Source: Methanolobus psychrophilus R15 (GTDB lineage: Archaea > Halobacteriota > Methanosarcinia > Methanosarcinales > Methanosarcinaceae). From it: DNA of 64,000 nt. Below the pieces are notes generated by a model that ran no database searches, had not been told where the DNA came from, and saw only the letters and a program-made list of their open reading frames with translations. The DNA is taken from the NCBI GenBank assembly GCA_000306725.1, contig CP003083.1, positions 2,046,001 to 2,110,000 on the forward strand. Direction: 5' to 3'. Below are positions 9,376-17,904 of the stretch, one piece after another. Every line of letters starts with the position of its first letter. The first letter of the stretch is position 1. A program made the translations under genes and the position numbers.

Positions 9376-9413
9376 GCCACCCGGAAAAGCCACCCGGAAA
9401 AGCCACCCGGGAA
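9376..9413. repeat. Three tandem copies of a 13-bp repeat
   Basis: GCCACCCGGAAAA occurs at 9376-9388 and 9389-9401 and, with one change at its end, at 9402-9413. It lies in the 217-base gap between the YkgJ-like gene and the first CBS gene, about 50 bases before a TATA-like GCATTTAAATAG near 9459-9470. Confidence 0.85.
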
Positions 9414-9557
9414 GCCTGTCTGGTAGGCCTCCAAATGTCTTTTTTGCTTTACAGAGGTTGCATTTAAATAGTTGCGGATTCATTTTTTCTTTGGGGAAAG
9501 GTACTGTAGCATCGACTTTGTACCCCAGGGAGTGAAAGAATAACAGTTGGAGAAATA

Positions 9558-10331
9558 ATGTCAAAGGAACCTATATCCATAAGGGAGGACGACTATATGA
9601 CCCACGCCCGGCAGATCTTGCGGGACAATTTTCTCAGGGGTCTTCCTGTGGTGGACGAAGGGAATAAAGTATTGGGGATCCTTACAGATCAGGATATACT
9701 GAACATCCGGTCCAGTAAATCCAATGTGACTGTCCGTGGTTACATAAGCGAGTCACTTTTGATCACGCCGGATATGGATATCCGCAAAGCTGCCAGAATG
9801 CTGCTTGACGCAAAGCAGTCCCTTGCACCTGTGGTCGTTTCAACGTCTGACAGGTCCATTGCAGGGATACTGAGCAATGCGGACCTCCTGCAGCACATCC
9901 AGCCAACAAAAGGATCTCCCCGGAATGTTGGAGAGATCATGACCACAAAGGTCGAGACAGCACTTCCGGATGATAACATTTCAAGGATATGGGAGAATAT
10001 GCTTCAATGGGATTATACAGGTATACCTGTAGTGTCCCATAAAAAAGAAGCAATGGGGATTGTTACCAGAATTGATATAATAAAGGCCGGTTATGCCCGG
10101 ATAGGTACCACCAATATGCAAGGAAGAAGCTCGGGAGGTTCTATGAAAGTGGAAAAAGTGATGTCCACTCCTTTATATTCAGTACCTCCGACAACATCCG
10201 TAAGTGAGGCCATCGGTGAACTGCTTCGTAATGATATCGGCAGGATCAGCGTTACCAACGAAGGGGAACTGTTGGGCATTGTAGACAGGCACGATCTATT
10301 GAAGGCCTGTTTAGAAGGAACCGGTTTATGA
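9558..10331 (+). CDS. Four-CBS-domain protein
   Basis: This 257-residue cytoplasmic protein is built of two Bateman modules (four CBS motifs) at roughly residues 1-60, 62-118, 122-180 and 195-255. Each ends in a pattern such as GLPVVDEGNKVLGILTDQDIL, GIPVVS...MGIVTRIDI or ISVTNEGELLGIVDRHDLL. CBS pairs usually bind adenosine nucleotides, or SAM in some methanogen proteins, and act as energy sensors. No effector domain is attached. A second CBS protein follows 93 bases downstream, so the pair probably acts together or arose by duplication. Confidence 0.92.
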   Translation: MSKEPISIREDDYMTHARQILRDNFLRGLPVVDEGNKVLGILTDQDILNIRSSKSNVTVRGYISESLLITPDMDIRKAARMLLDAKQSLAPVVVSTSDRSIAGILSNADLLQHIQPTKGSPRNVGEIMTTKVETALPDDNISRIWENMLQWDYTGIPVVSHKKEAMGIVTRIDIIKAGYARIGTTNMQGRSSGGSMKVEKVMSTPLYSVPPTTSVSEAIGELLRNDIGRISVTNEGELLGIVDRHDLLKACLEGTGL

Positions 10332-10424
10332 CAGCATCCGGGATGACTATCCGGATCAGACTGTATCTATAAATTGTAAATTTTCACTCCCATCTTCTTT
10401 TTTCAATGGGTATTAGGTATCAAA

Positions 10425-11438
10425 ATGTGTGGTGATATATTGAGTACAAGAGATAATATAAGGGTTACAGAAAATGAGGCAAGAGTGCGCGCAAAGCTGC
10501 ACGCTAACGACAGGAGCATCCAGCAAAAGGGCTCTGCATTGTACAATAATAGCCGTATGATAAAGACCGGACCTATTGACTTCGATGAAAAGATATCAAA
10601 GCATGAGGGCGGCATCATGGCACTGGCAAGCAGAGATGCAGTGACCATGCCGCCCACCACAAGCATCATCAATGCCATCAGGACCATGACCGAAAATGGT
10701 TTCAGGCGTATCCCGGTGACAGATGCCGGCACGAACAGGCTGGAAGGCCTCGTTACATCTGTAGATATAATCGACTTCCTGGGAGGCGGGAGCAAGAACC
10801 TGCTCGTGGAAGAGCGGCACAAGGGAAACCTGCTGGCAGCGATCAATTCTCCTGTGCGGGAGATCATGCAGGGTGATGTTGTCACCATAAGTGATAATGC
10901 CGGCGTTGATGACGCAATAAAGATGATGCTGGAACATAATACAAGCGGCCTTCCCATAATAGACAGCGCGAACAGGGTTGTGGCTATATGCACTGAAAAG
11001 GACCTTATACGATTTGCAGCAGGCATTACTTCCACGAAGAAGGTATCCCAGTATATGAGCAGGAAAGTGAAGACCACAACTCCTGATACAAGTATCGGTC
11101 AGGCGGCAAGGATCATGATTGACAATGAGTTCAGGAGAATTCCCATAGTCAATAACGGAAAGATCCTCGGCATGGTAACTGCCTCTGATATAATGCACTT
11201 CCTGGGGGGCGGCAGCGCCTTTGAGAAACTCACTACAGGCAACATCCATGAAGCATTCGATGAACCTGTCCTTTCCCTTATCTCAAAGGAAACGGTAAAG
11301 GTAAACCCGGAAACAGATATTGGCGAGGCAGCCCATATTATGGTTGACAACAACATTGGTTCGCTGCCTGTGATGGAGGGTGATTTCCTTGTAGGGATAA
11401 TCACTGAAAGAGACTTCCTCCGGGCAATATCCGAGTGA
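10425..11438 (+). CDS. Four-CBS-domain protein with N-terminal extension
   Basis: This 337-residue protein has an N-terminal stretch of about 60 charged residues containing KLHANDRSIQQKGSALYNNSRMI, followed by four CBS motifs (about residues 65-130, 140-205, 208-270, 275-337). The motifs FRRIPV, GLPIID, FRRIPIV and GSLPVMEG mark the repeats. It is likely a nucleotide-sensing regulator. The N-terminal basic helix may bind a partner or nucleic acid (inference). It is tandem with the CBS protein at 9558. Confidence 0.92.
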   Translation: MCGDILSTRDNIRVTENEARVRAKLHANDRSIQQKGSALYNNSRMIKTGPIDFDEKISKHEGGIMALASRDAVTMPPTTSIINAIRTMTENGFRRIPVTDAGTNRLEGLVTSVDIIDFLGGGSKNLLVEERHKGNLLAAINSPVREIMQGDVVTISDNAGVDDAIKMMLEHNTSGLPIIDSANRVVAICTEKDLIRFAAGITSTKKVSQYMSRKVKTTTPDTSIGQAARIMIDNEFRRIPIVNNGKILGMVTASDIMHFLGGGSAFEKLTTGNIHEAFDEPVLSLISKETVKVNPETDIGEAAHIMVDNNIGSLPVMEGDFLVGIITERDFLRAISE

Positions 11439-11526
11439 AGAAGTGCCCTGAATCCCTTCTCCACCCTTCCTATTTTTTACTTCACAGCTTAATCCTTTTG
11501 TTCCTGCAGTGTTTCCATACATCCCT

Positions 11527-12654
11527 TTAGGTTTCTTCTGCAAGGTCGATCATGTATATGCCAAAGTATCCGCTGCGCATATCCACCCACACTACAGTAT
11601 CCTCGTATATTGCCGGATATTCCTGCGGGAACGGATCTGCAGTTATCTGCTCCTCTTCCTGGGAGGAAATATTGTAACTATATATGTCTGAATTCCATTG
11701 CATTCCCGACGTGTTCATATCCATGGATGATTCGGCATGATTCCTGTAATCCTCCCACACTATCCTGTCCCCGTATATTGCAGGAAGCAACTGGTTAGAC
11801 CCGTCGGTTGTGACCTGTGTTTCCTCTCCTGAGGTAAGATTGTACATGTAGATGTCCACGTTCCATTCCAGCCAGTCATCGGATGTCAGGTTTGCATTGC
11901 GCATGTCTGTCCATACTATCCTGTCCCCATGGATGGCCGGTCTTTCCTGCCATGACTCATTGGTCGTTACCTGTGTTTCCTCGCCCGAGGACAGGTTATA
12001 CATGTAGATATCCACATTTGACTGGAACAGATACTGCAATTCCATTTCTGATCCATCTTCTGTTATGTTCATATTGCGGGTATCCGTCCAGACTATAATA
12101 TCCCCATATATTACGGGGTCTATTTGCAACGACTCATTGGATGTTATCTGAATCTCCTCTCCGGATGTGATATTATACATATATATGTCTGCATTCCCGT
12201 TGCGGTTATCTTCCCAGACTACCCGGTCACCATGGATTGCCGGGTACCACTGATCATACTCATTGTCTGTCAGTTGTGTCTCCTCTTTGGAAGTGACATT
12301 GTACATGTATATGTCTGCATTCCCGTTACGCAGATCTGTCCACACTATCCTATCCTCATATATTGCAGGTCCTATCTGCAGTGACTCGTTTGTGGTTATC
12401 TGCACTTCCTCTTCCAGGGAGGTGTTATACATGTATATGTCCGCGTTCCATACAAGCAGTTCATCCGAAGATGTGTTGGCATTGCGCCAGTCAGTCCACA
12501 CAACTATGTCTGCATATATCGCAGGATCGTTCTGGTCTGACTCTCCCATTGTTATAGGAGTCTCGTTGCCTTCAGTCTGTGCCGCAACGGTACCTGTGGC
12601 GATTAAAAGCAATACACTCAAAAAACAGACTGCGGTCGTCTTTCTAATGATCAT
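11527..12654 (-). CDS. Secreted TolB-like seven-bladed beta-propeller protein
   Basis: This 375-residue protein has a signal peptide (residues 1 to about 25, ending near TVAAQT). Its blades each carry W(T/E)D.RN.N...DIYMYN...GEE.Q(I/V)T...PAI..D.(I/V)VW. I count seven DIYMYN-type units, the last diverged to GIYMIDL, which fits a seven-bladed propeller closed between the termini. These repeats are typical of methanosarcinal surface proteins in the TolB/WD40-like class. No membrane anchor or PGF/PEF sorting tail is present, so it is probably released or held by another protein. It is monocistronic. Confidence 0.87.
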   Translation of the reverse strand: MIIRKTTAVCFLSVLLLIATGTVAAQTEGNETPITMGESDQNDPAIYADIVVWTDWRNANTSSDELLVWNADIYMYNTSLEEEVQITTNESLQIGPAIYEDRIVWTDLRNGNADIYMYNVTSKEETQLTDNEYDQWYPAIHGDRVVWEDNRNGNADIYMYNITSGEEIQITSNESLQIDPVIYGDIIVWTDTRNMNITEDGSEMELQYLFQSNVDIYMYNLSSGEETQVTTNESWQERPAIHGDRIVWTDMRNANLTSDDWLEWNVDIYMYNLTSGEETQVTTDGSNQLLPAIYGDRIVWEDYRNHAESSMDMNTSGMQWNSDIYSYNISSQEEEQITADPFPQEYPAIYEDTVVWVDMRSGYFGIYMIDLAEET

Positions 12655-12783
12655 TTGATAACTCTCCTTCTATCCAGTTCCCCTATCTTGATGCACAATT
12701 CGATTATCAGGATGATACCCCTTATCATTTTTGAATCAATGTTCAAAAACTATATGTGATGTAAAGTTGCCCTTTCACTCATA

Positions 12784-12791
12784 CTTATATG
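12784..12791 (+). promoter_or_regulatory. TATA box for the DNA glycosylase gene
   Basis: CTTATATG lies 29-36 bases before the ATG at 12820, as expected for a short-leader archaeal promoter. AGAAGG sits just before the start codon. Confidence 0.5.
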
Positions 12792-12819
12792 TGCCCGGCA
12801 CAATATTGGGTAGAAGGAA

Positions 12820-13272
12820 ATGGAGCCTGTAATTGACCCGTATACTGACATATTGATTGTGGGAAGCTATCCTTCAGAGATATCTCTGATTTCTGGCCAG
12901 TACTATGGCAACCCGAGGAACCATTTCTGGAAACTGGTGGGCTGTGTTCTTGATGTTGATCTGGTGGGATTGGATTATGATAAGAGACTCCGGATTTTAC
13001 AGGAGCACCGGATAGGTCTGTGGGATACTCTAAAAAGTTGCCAGAGGAAAGGCAGCCTTGACAGCAACATCCAAAAAGAGATATACAATGATCTTTCAGG
13101 TCTGACACATATCCACAGGATTATTTGTAATGGCAGCATGGCCGGAAAATACATCAGGCATTGCAAGGTGCCTGCTGATGTCATGGTATTCACAGTTGCT
13201 TCTTCAAGTTCTGCAAGGGTTATGAAATTCAGTGAAAAGCTGGAGCAATGGAAAAAGGCAATGTCCTGCTAA
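12820..13272 (+). CDS. DNA-deoxyinosine (hypoxanthine) glycosylase, UDG family 6-like
   Basis: This 150-residue enzyme of the uracil-DNA glycosylase superfamily probably removes deaminated adenine (hypoxanthine) from DNA. Motif 1 is DILIVGSYPSEISL near residues 9-22, then YYGNPRNHFWKLVG, which is typical of the HDG/Mug-like group. The residues GLWDTLKSC and the C-terminal VASSSSARV match the DNA-intercalation motif position, although that motif usually reads SPS/TSPA. It is slightly shorter than the roughly 160-residue family average. Assignment to family 6 rather than Mug is by motif resemblance. Confidence 0.8.
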   Translation: MEPVIDPYTDILIVGSYPSEISLISGQYYGNPRNHFWKLVGCVLDVDLVGLDYDKRLRILQEHRIGLWDTLKSCQRKGSLDSNIQKEIYNDLSGLTHIHRIICNGSMAGKYIRHCKVPADVMVFTVASSSSARVMKFSEKLEQWKKAMSC

Positions 13273-13410
13273 GATCATTACCCAAAAATGTATTTATGGA
13301 TTGGATATCCGCAAGATCATGTGTGACTGCATAAGCAACTTATACCATACATAAGAAACGATATACTGTTGTCCGCAAGGCTTTAAAGCAATGATCTATT
13401 ATAAGAATTC

Positions 13411-13500
13411 GTTAGAGTTCTAGCAAGAGGTGTGTTTGTTCTCAACGTACCACCCCCCACATTCCACACCCAGTTTCCACGGCACACCTCTGCTACTAAC
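13411..13500 (+). ncRNA. Candidate structured small RNA with C-rich loop
   Basis: GTTAG (13411-13415) pairs with CTAAC (13496-13500). TAGCA-a-GAGGTGTG (13421-13434) pairs with CACACCTCTGCTA (13483-13495). Together they make an 18-bp stem interrupted by a 5-base and a 1-base bulge. The closed loop of about 48 bases is C-rich with ACCACCCCCCAC and CCACACCC. A TATA-like CTTTAAAG at 13381-13388 lies about 25 bases before the stem. No ORF fits. The strand is inferred from that promoter. Confidence 0.4.
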
Positions 13501-13613
13501 CAAGGGCATTACATCCGAATAGTTTTTTTACAGCCTATAGCTTCATATATTTGACAAAGATATATATGCACTAAAGCCATGAGTAGGCAAAAATGCTTTA
13601 AAAAGGTACTTTT

Positions 13614-14561
13614 ATGGTCACAGAACCACCTAATGGAAAGAAAAATGGAAAATCACTGAACGAGTTCAAAGGGCGGCTAAAACACACTTTCCTGAACCGG
13701 ACAATATTATTGTTCTTGCTCCTGAGCATGGTAATGGCATCCATTGTGCTCGCCAACCAGCAAAACATCATCAATATCCCACAGGCCATCATGGAGTATG
13801 TGGAGCTGGTCATTACCATCCTTCTGGCATATGCACTTGCATCTGTGGCTGCCAGGCTGACAGTTAATAGTATTATGGACTTTTTCGGGGACACTTTTGA
13901 ACCTGAACAGAAGATATTGCTCACCAAAGCATATATCGGCCTGCTGTATTCCATAGCGACGGTCTTTATCTTTGTGCAGCTGGGAATAACTGTCCAGAAC
14001 ATAGCGATCTTCTTCGGTTTGATTGCTACCGGTTTTGCTTTTGCGATAAGGGACGTTATCCTTTCATACATTGCATGGTTTATCCTGCTCACTAAAAAAC
14101 CCTTCAAGATAGGGGACTATATAAGTATCGAAGGGGTGGAAGGGCTTGTCAAACATATAGGAATGTTCTATGTGCTTCTGGACGATTCTCCTGAAACATA
14201 TGAGGATTTCTATAAGATACCCAATAAGATGTTCCTGGAAAAACCTATTCACAACTATGGTAGAAGCCGTTTCAGCAGTGAGTTTGACCTATACCTGAAG
14301 AAAATGCCGGTTGATATGGGAGATATGTTCCCGGACCTTGATGAATTGCTGGAAAGGATATCCTCGGAGATCGGGAAGACGGTATCAACACGGGTTACAC
14401 TGAGGCTGGATTCAGACAAGGAAGGCATGAAAATAAGGGTGTACTACAAGTGTGCATATAAAGAGCGCAACATGATTAGGGACAGGGTGCTAAGGGTCAT
14501 GTTCAGGGAAATCCACAGGTCTTCACGTCAGCAGCAGGAAGTTGATGGTAACCAGAACTGA
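13614..14561 (+). CDS. MscS-family mechanosensitive ion channel (paralogue)
   Basis: This 315-residue paralogue of the channel at 2656 shares GLIATGFAFAIRDVILSYIAWFI and KKPFKIGDYI. The predicted membrane segments lie at about residues 24-46, 58-82 and 100-162, with a cytoplasmic MscS beta and alpha/beta domain after residue 165. The N-terminal 20 residues are charged and disordered. Two TATA-like stretches (CATATATTTG near 13544 and GATATATATGC at 13559-13569) precede it. It is probably monocistronic and convergent with the membrane protein at 14577. Confidence 0.93.
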   Translation: MVTEPPNGKKNGKSLNEFKGRLKHTFLNRTILLFLLLSMVMASIVLANQQNIINIPQAIMEYVELVITILLAYALASVAARLTVNSIMDFFGDTFEPEQKILLTKAYIGLLYSIATVFIFVQLGITVQNIAIFFGLIATGFAFAIRDVILSYIAWFILLTKKPFKIGDYISIEGVEGLVKHIGMFYVLLDDSPETYEDFYKIPNKMFLEKPIHNYGRSRFSSEFDLYLKKMPVDMGDMFPDLDELLERISSEIGKTVSTRVTLRLDSDKEGMKIRVYYKCAYKERNMIRDRVLRVMFREIHRSSRQQQEVDGNQN

Positions 14562-14576
14562 AACCCCGGCAGCCTG

Positions 14577-15578
14577 TCACCATTGCGATGGAGAATATTC
14601 AAACTCAAAACTATCAACTTCATCTGAATCTAAGCCAAGATCAGAGAACATTTTCCGAAAAACACTCCTGTAATCTTCCTCCGGCATCTCTTTCCCTGTT
14701 GTAAGCCGGACATGGAGATTTACTCCTCCTTTGGGGTCGGCCTGTATAATATAATCGTTCCCGTTTTGTCGATGGATCACTCTTGAATTCTGCAGAATAT
14801 AATTGATACTTCCTGCTATCCTGTCATCCTCGTAGAATAACTGTCGTATTGAGCCTGAACCTGTCGTTTCTGTGAAGCTGAAATCATCACTCCTGCTCTT
14901 CATATCCGTATACGTTGAATTAAAGTCCGGTGGATGAGTAACTATGACCGTGGCACTTTCTTCACTCTCGATGTTTTCCTTTAGCCGGACCAGATATGTT
15001 TGAGCTGCTGAATCACTTATTCCAAACATAGCTCTGAATAGCTCTATCAGCACTTCATTGCTTGGCAGATGCTCGGTTTCAAAATGTGTGAAGGACGGAT
15101 GCTGCCAGGTCTCGTTATAGAAAGTGATGATTGTTGTCCCATTTCCAAATTTTGCTTCCATCGATACCCCTTCTGGAAAATAGTAATTCAAGGAACTGAC
15201 CCAGAAACTGTCTCCCAGATATGCCCTGACCTGAGAGACTGCGGGAGACCAGATGCCACTTGCCTCAAATAAGTCTGAATCAATATACCTGGGACCCTCG
15301 ACAATGTAGCCTGCTTGCCGTGCATTTGATATCATCTGGTCGTAATCAATATTACCCAGGTTTCGCCCCTCAGTATAGTAAGATGCATTGTCAAAGGATA
15401 TCAGCGCAAAAGCAAAGGAAGCATATATCACTCCTGTCAGCCCTGCCAGCAGGAACAAGGTGATCTGGCCCTTTCTTCGCAGGGTAAGGTTCCTTTTGCT
15501 CCAGAGCCAGAACATAATCCCGATGAAGATAGTTCCTGACACAATTACTGACAGGCTAAATGCGGTAGTCTCAACCAT
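14577..15578 (-). CDS. Membrane-anchored extracellular protein, function unknown
   Basis: The start is placed at 15578 because GGAGGT lies 3 bases before that ATG. The protein is then 333 residues. It has two N-terminal transmembrane helices (about residues 8-26 and 38-60), then a large soluble domain rich in Tyr/Ser/Asp with several possible N-glycosylation sites (FNST, YNET, NAS, NGT). The C-terminal part (KEMPEEDYRSVFRKMFSDLGLD) looks globular. I do not recognise a family. A 24-codon gene with a strong ribosome-binding site lies 112 bases upstream on the same strand and may be in its operon. Confidence 0.75.
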   Translation of the reverse strand: MVETTAFSLSVIVSGTIFIGIMFWLWSKRNLTLRRKGQITLFLLAGLTGVIYASFAFALISFDNASYYTEGRNLGNIDYDQMISNARQAGYIVEGPRYIDSDLFEASGIWSPAVSQVRAYLGDSFWVSSLNYYFPEGVSMEAKFGNGTTIITFYNETWQHPSFTHFETEHLPSNEVLIELFRAMFGISDSAAQTYLVRLKENIESEESATVIVTHPPDFNSTYTDMKSRSDDFSFTETTGSGSIRQLFYEDDRIAGSINYILQNSRVIHRQNGNDYIIQADPKGGVNLHVRLTTGKEMPEEDYRSVFRKMFSDLGLDSDEVDSFEFEYSPSQW

Positions 15579-15690
15579 GTTACCTCCATAATCCGGATTG
15601 CTATGACCCTGGCCAGCCTTCCTGGATATTTTCAACTGCTGGCTGATCTATTTTTGCACTGACATCCTGACAATGTTATTCTGCAGGATC

Positions 15691-15765
15691 TCATTTTCTC
15701 CTTTTGAGCAGGGAGGCTATTATTTTTGTAGCTATAGTAATAGCAGCCAGTTTCTTTAGTCCCAT
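15691..15765 (-). CDS. 24-residue basic amphipathic/hydrophobic peptide
   Basis: On the minus strand, AAGGAGGT lies 9 bases before an ATG that opens a 24-codon frame ending in TGA. The peptide is MGLKK at the N terminus, a hydrophobic middle LAAITIATKIIASLL, and KRRK at the end. This would make a single membrane helix with positive ends. The ribosome-binding site is as strong as any in the window. No family is known to me. It could be a small membrane regulator of the neighbouring membrane protein. Confidence 0.5.
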   Translation of the reverse strand: MGLKKLAAITIATKIIASLLKRRK

Positions 15766-16022
15766 GTTCCCTATACCTCCTTATATTGTTCGTAAAGGGA
15801 TATGTCTGTCAGGTAAATCTGAATTTGACAATGGTCTTTTTACCTACTACCCCTGATACTTTATTCCAATAGGGCCGTATATATTTTGGGTATTAATGTT
15901 CCTTACCATTAGTATCAGTAACACTCCATGCAGGTAAAATCCATGCGATACATAATTATATAGGACCTGCATTATAATATCTTGCTGGTACTAAGGATAA
16001 TTCAGATGCCTCAGGGATAAAA

Positions 16023-16703
16023 ATGAAAACAGGTTATTTGCTCTCACTGTTCTTTGTAGCGATACTCGCTGCGATTCTCGGTTTGAATCTCCCTCATGAA
16101 TATACTCCCGATGATGTGGATGTAAATGATAGTGGCACACTTCCTGCTTCAATGATGTCTGTTCCGGATAGTGATCCCAACACGGAAGAGAATGCTAAAG
16201 ACGAGCTCGGCTGGTGGCTTCATAAAGGGCGCAGCTATGTATCTTACGGCGGCAGGGAACACACGGGAGATACTCCGGATATTGCTAAGGTGGATCTGGT
16301 AATTCTCCTTAACGGGCAGGATGCTGGTAATTCTCCGGGCCAAGGGTTTGTTGCAGGCTCACAGGTCACTGCAGAGTATTCTGTTACCAACATTGGTAAT
16401 GTATCATTTGATGACATCATTGTCACAGATACTATCTTTGGAGAGATAGGGGAATACGGAACCCTTAAAGCAGGCGAAAGTGTGTCTTTCTCAGTCACAT
16501 GCGATGTCCTAGAGGGGCAGTTCTCCAGTGCAGGAAAAGTTGTCGCCTTCAACCAGAGCACTCTTCAGGCCTGCAGTGATGAACACAATTTGTTCTATTA
16601 TGGAGCGAAAGCTCCTGTCTCTGACATACCGGAGTTCCCCACGATACTAATTCCAGTGACAATATTAATAGGACTTGTGTTTATCTTCGGAAGGAAGGCA
16701 TAG
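16023..16703 (+). CDS. PEF-CTERM surface protein (archaeosortase substrate)
   Basis: This 226-residue exported protein has an N-terminal signal segment (residues 1 to about 22). Its middle has one beta-sandwich domain of the DUF11/CARDB type (about residues 90-180, VTAEYSVTNIGNVSFDDIIVTD). The C terminus SDIPEFPTILIPVTILIGL is followed by FIFGRKA, matching the tripartite PEF-CTERM sorting signal cleaved and lipid-linked by archaeosortase C (known system). Tandem TAG TAG ends the gene. TATA-like AATTATATAG lies near 15955-15964 and AGGGAT precedes the ATG. Confidence 0.85.
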   Translation: MKTGYLLSLFFVAILAAILGLNLPHEYTPDDVDVNDSGTLPASMMSVPDSDPNTEENAKDELGWWLHKGRSYVSYGGREHTGDTPDIAKVDLVILLNGQDAGNSPGQGFVAGSQVTAEYSVTNIGNVSFDDIIVTDTIFGEIGEYGTLKAGESVSFSVTCDVLEGQFSSAGKVVAFNQSTLQACSDEHNLFYYGAKAPVSDIPEFPTILIPVTILIGLVFIFGRKA

Positions 16704-16777
16704 TAGCAGGCATCATTCATTTCCTGCTCCCTTTTAGTGGTTCTAAGGGTATCAGTCCCGGGTGGCAGTTATTACCG

Positions 16778-17293
16778 CTATTCAGGCGATATTTCCTTGT
16801 AACGGTTTGCAAGCTCCACATACGAGGCAGAGTTTTCCTCTATGTGTTCCTTTTCCTTCTCAGTCACCTGTCTTTTGATTTCGGCGGGAATACCCAGAAT
16901 TACACTTCCTTCAGCAAACACCTTGTCCGGGGCTACCAGCGCGTTAGCTCCAACAATGGAGTAGTCCCCGATGACAGCACCATTCAGGACAGTGGCATTC
17001 ATTCCTATCATTACATTGTTACCTATCCTGCATCCATGAAGAACTGCTCCATGGCCGACTGTTACATTGTCTTTTATTTCTGTCACTCTGGAAGGATCAG
17101 TGTGGATGACCACGCTATCCTGTATACTGGTCCTGCTACCGATGATTATCTTTCCCATGTCCCCCCTGATGACTGCATTGAACCATACACTTGAGAACTC
17201 CCCTATCTGCACATTCCCGATTATCTCAGCGGAATCTGCAATGAATGCTGTGCTGCAAATCAAGGGTATCCTAGTCATAAATTCCCGAATCAT
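16778..17293 (-). CDS. Gamma-class carbonic anhydrase family protein (CamH-like)
   Basis: This 171-residue left-handed beta-helix protein should form a trimer. The gamma-carbonic anhydrase residues are visible. Arg and Asp are in VIRGDMG, Gln in TSIQDSVV, and the three zinc/iron histidines in VIHTD, VGHGA and VLHGC. It lacks the acidic loop of the archetypal Cam, which places it with CamH. It probably hydrates CO2 in the cytoplasm. A second in-frame ATG is at 17278. The end is TAG followed two codons later by TAA. Confidence 0.87.
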   Translation of the reverse strand: MIREFMTRIPLICSTAFIADSAEIIGNVQIGEFSSVWFNAVIRGDMGKIIIGSRTSIQDSVVIHTDPSRVTEIKDNVTVGHGAVLHGCRIGNNVMIGMNATVLNGAVIGDYSIVGANALVAPDKVFAEGSVILGIPAEIKRQVTEKEKEHIEENSASYVELANRYKEISPE

Positions 17294-17565
17294 CTATTCA
17301 ATTCCTTACACTCATTTTGTTCAGAGCTATTTGTCTATGCTCCCTGTCAGGCTGACACTACATATATCTGCCAGTCTATGATCAAAAGCTGTTAGAATAT
17401 TCAAAGCCGTATGATTTGTGACAAGCTATTGAATTTAAGCAGGGTTTAGATTAAATAAAAACATGTGATTATATGTTAATGTCAGGATGGGGTTCCTCGG
17501 GCACCCTTATAATCTGTTAACGGGTGGGGGACAGGTACATTTCCTGAAAATAGTGGGGTGAATAT

Positions 17566-17703
17566 TTGAAGCAGCTAAAAGAATGTCCTGAGTGTAAGGC
17601 ACGCTTGCATGACATGGACCAAAACATACAGCATTGTGAGATATGTGGATATTGGACGCAGAAGGGAACTGCCAGAATGGATTCGGTAATGGTGTTTGCA
17701 TGA
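17566..17703 (+). CDS. Zinc-ribbon microprotein 1 (45 residues)
   Basis: A TTG start with GGGGTGA four bases upstream opens a 45-codon frame. The protein has ECPECKARLHD near residues 6-16 and HCEICGYW near 23-30. These are two CxxC knuckles 13 residues apart, a minimal zinc ribbon that could bind nucleic acid or protein. The stop codon overlaps the GAGGTG ribosome-binding site of the next microprotein, so the two are coupled. There is no named family that I can assign. Confidence 0.6.
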   Translation: MKQLKECPECKARLHDMDQNIQHCEICGYWTQKGTARMDSVMVFA

Positions 17704-17712
17704 GGTGGGAAA

Positions 17713-17838
17713 GTGGAAATACAAGAGAGAAAATCCTGTTCCAGGTGCAAAGGGAAACTTAAGAAACAGATGCTGGGCATGAATCTGTTTTACTTCTGTC
17801 CGGGCTGTGGTTACCATGCATCCGGTGATTTCCTTTAA
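17713..17838 (+). CDS. Zinc-ribbon microprotein 2 (41 residues)
   Basis: A GTG start lies 5 bases after GAGGTG and 9 bases after the preceding stop. The 41-residue product has SCSRCKGKLKK near residues 8-18 and FCPGCGYHASGDF near 28-40, again two CxxC knuckles of a zinc ribbon. It resembles its neighbour in plan but not in sequence. They may form a hetero-pair or act as adaptors. Confidence 0.6.
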   Translation: MEIQERKSCSRCKGKLKKQMLGMNLFYFCPGCGYHASGDFL

Positions 17839-17904
17839 AAGTGGTAGAAATATCTCTTGGAAATACTTCTACTTTTTTAATTTACCGCTTTAGCCTACAG
17901 TTGT

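Noticed and set aside
16778..16780. Pyrrolysine readthrough of the CamH-like gene
   Set aside because: The TAG is followed two codons later by TAA, so readthrough would add almost nothing.
17294..17565. Riboswitch before the zinc-ribbon genes
   Set aside because: Some short G/C-rich inverted repeats exist near 17487-17530, but I could not build a convincing long stem or match a known class.
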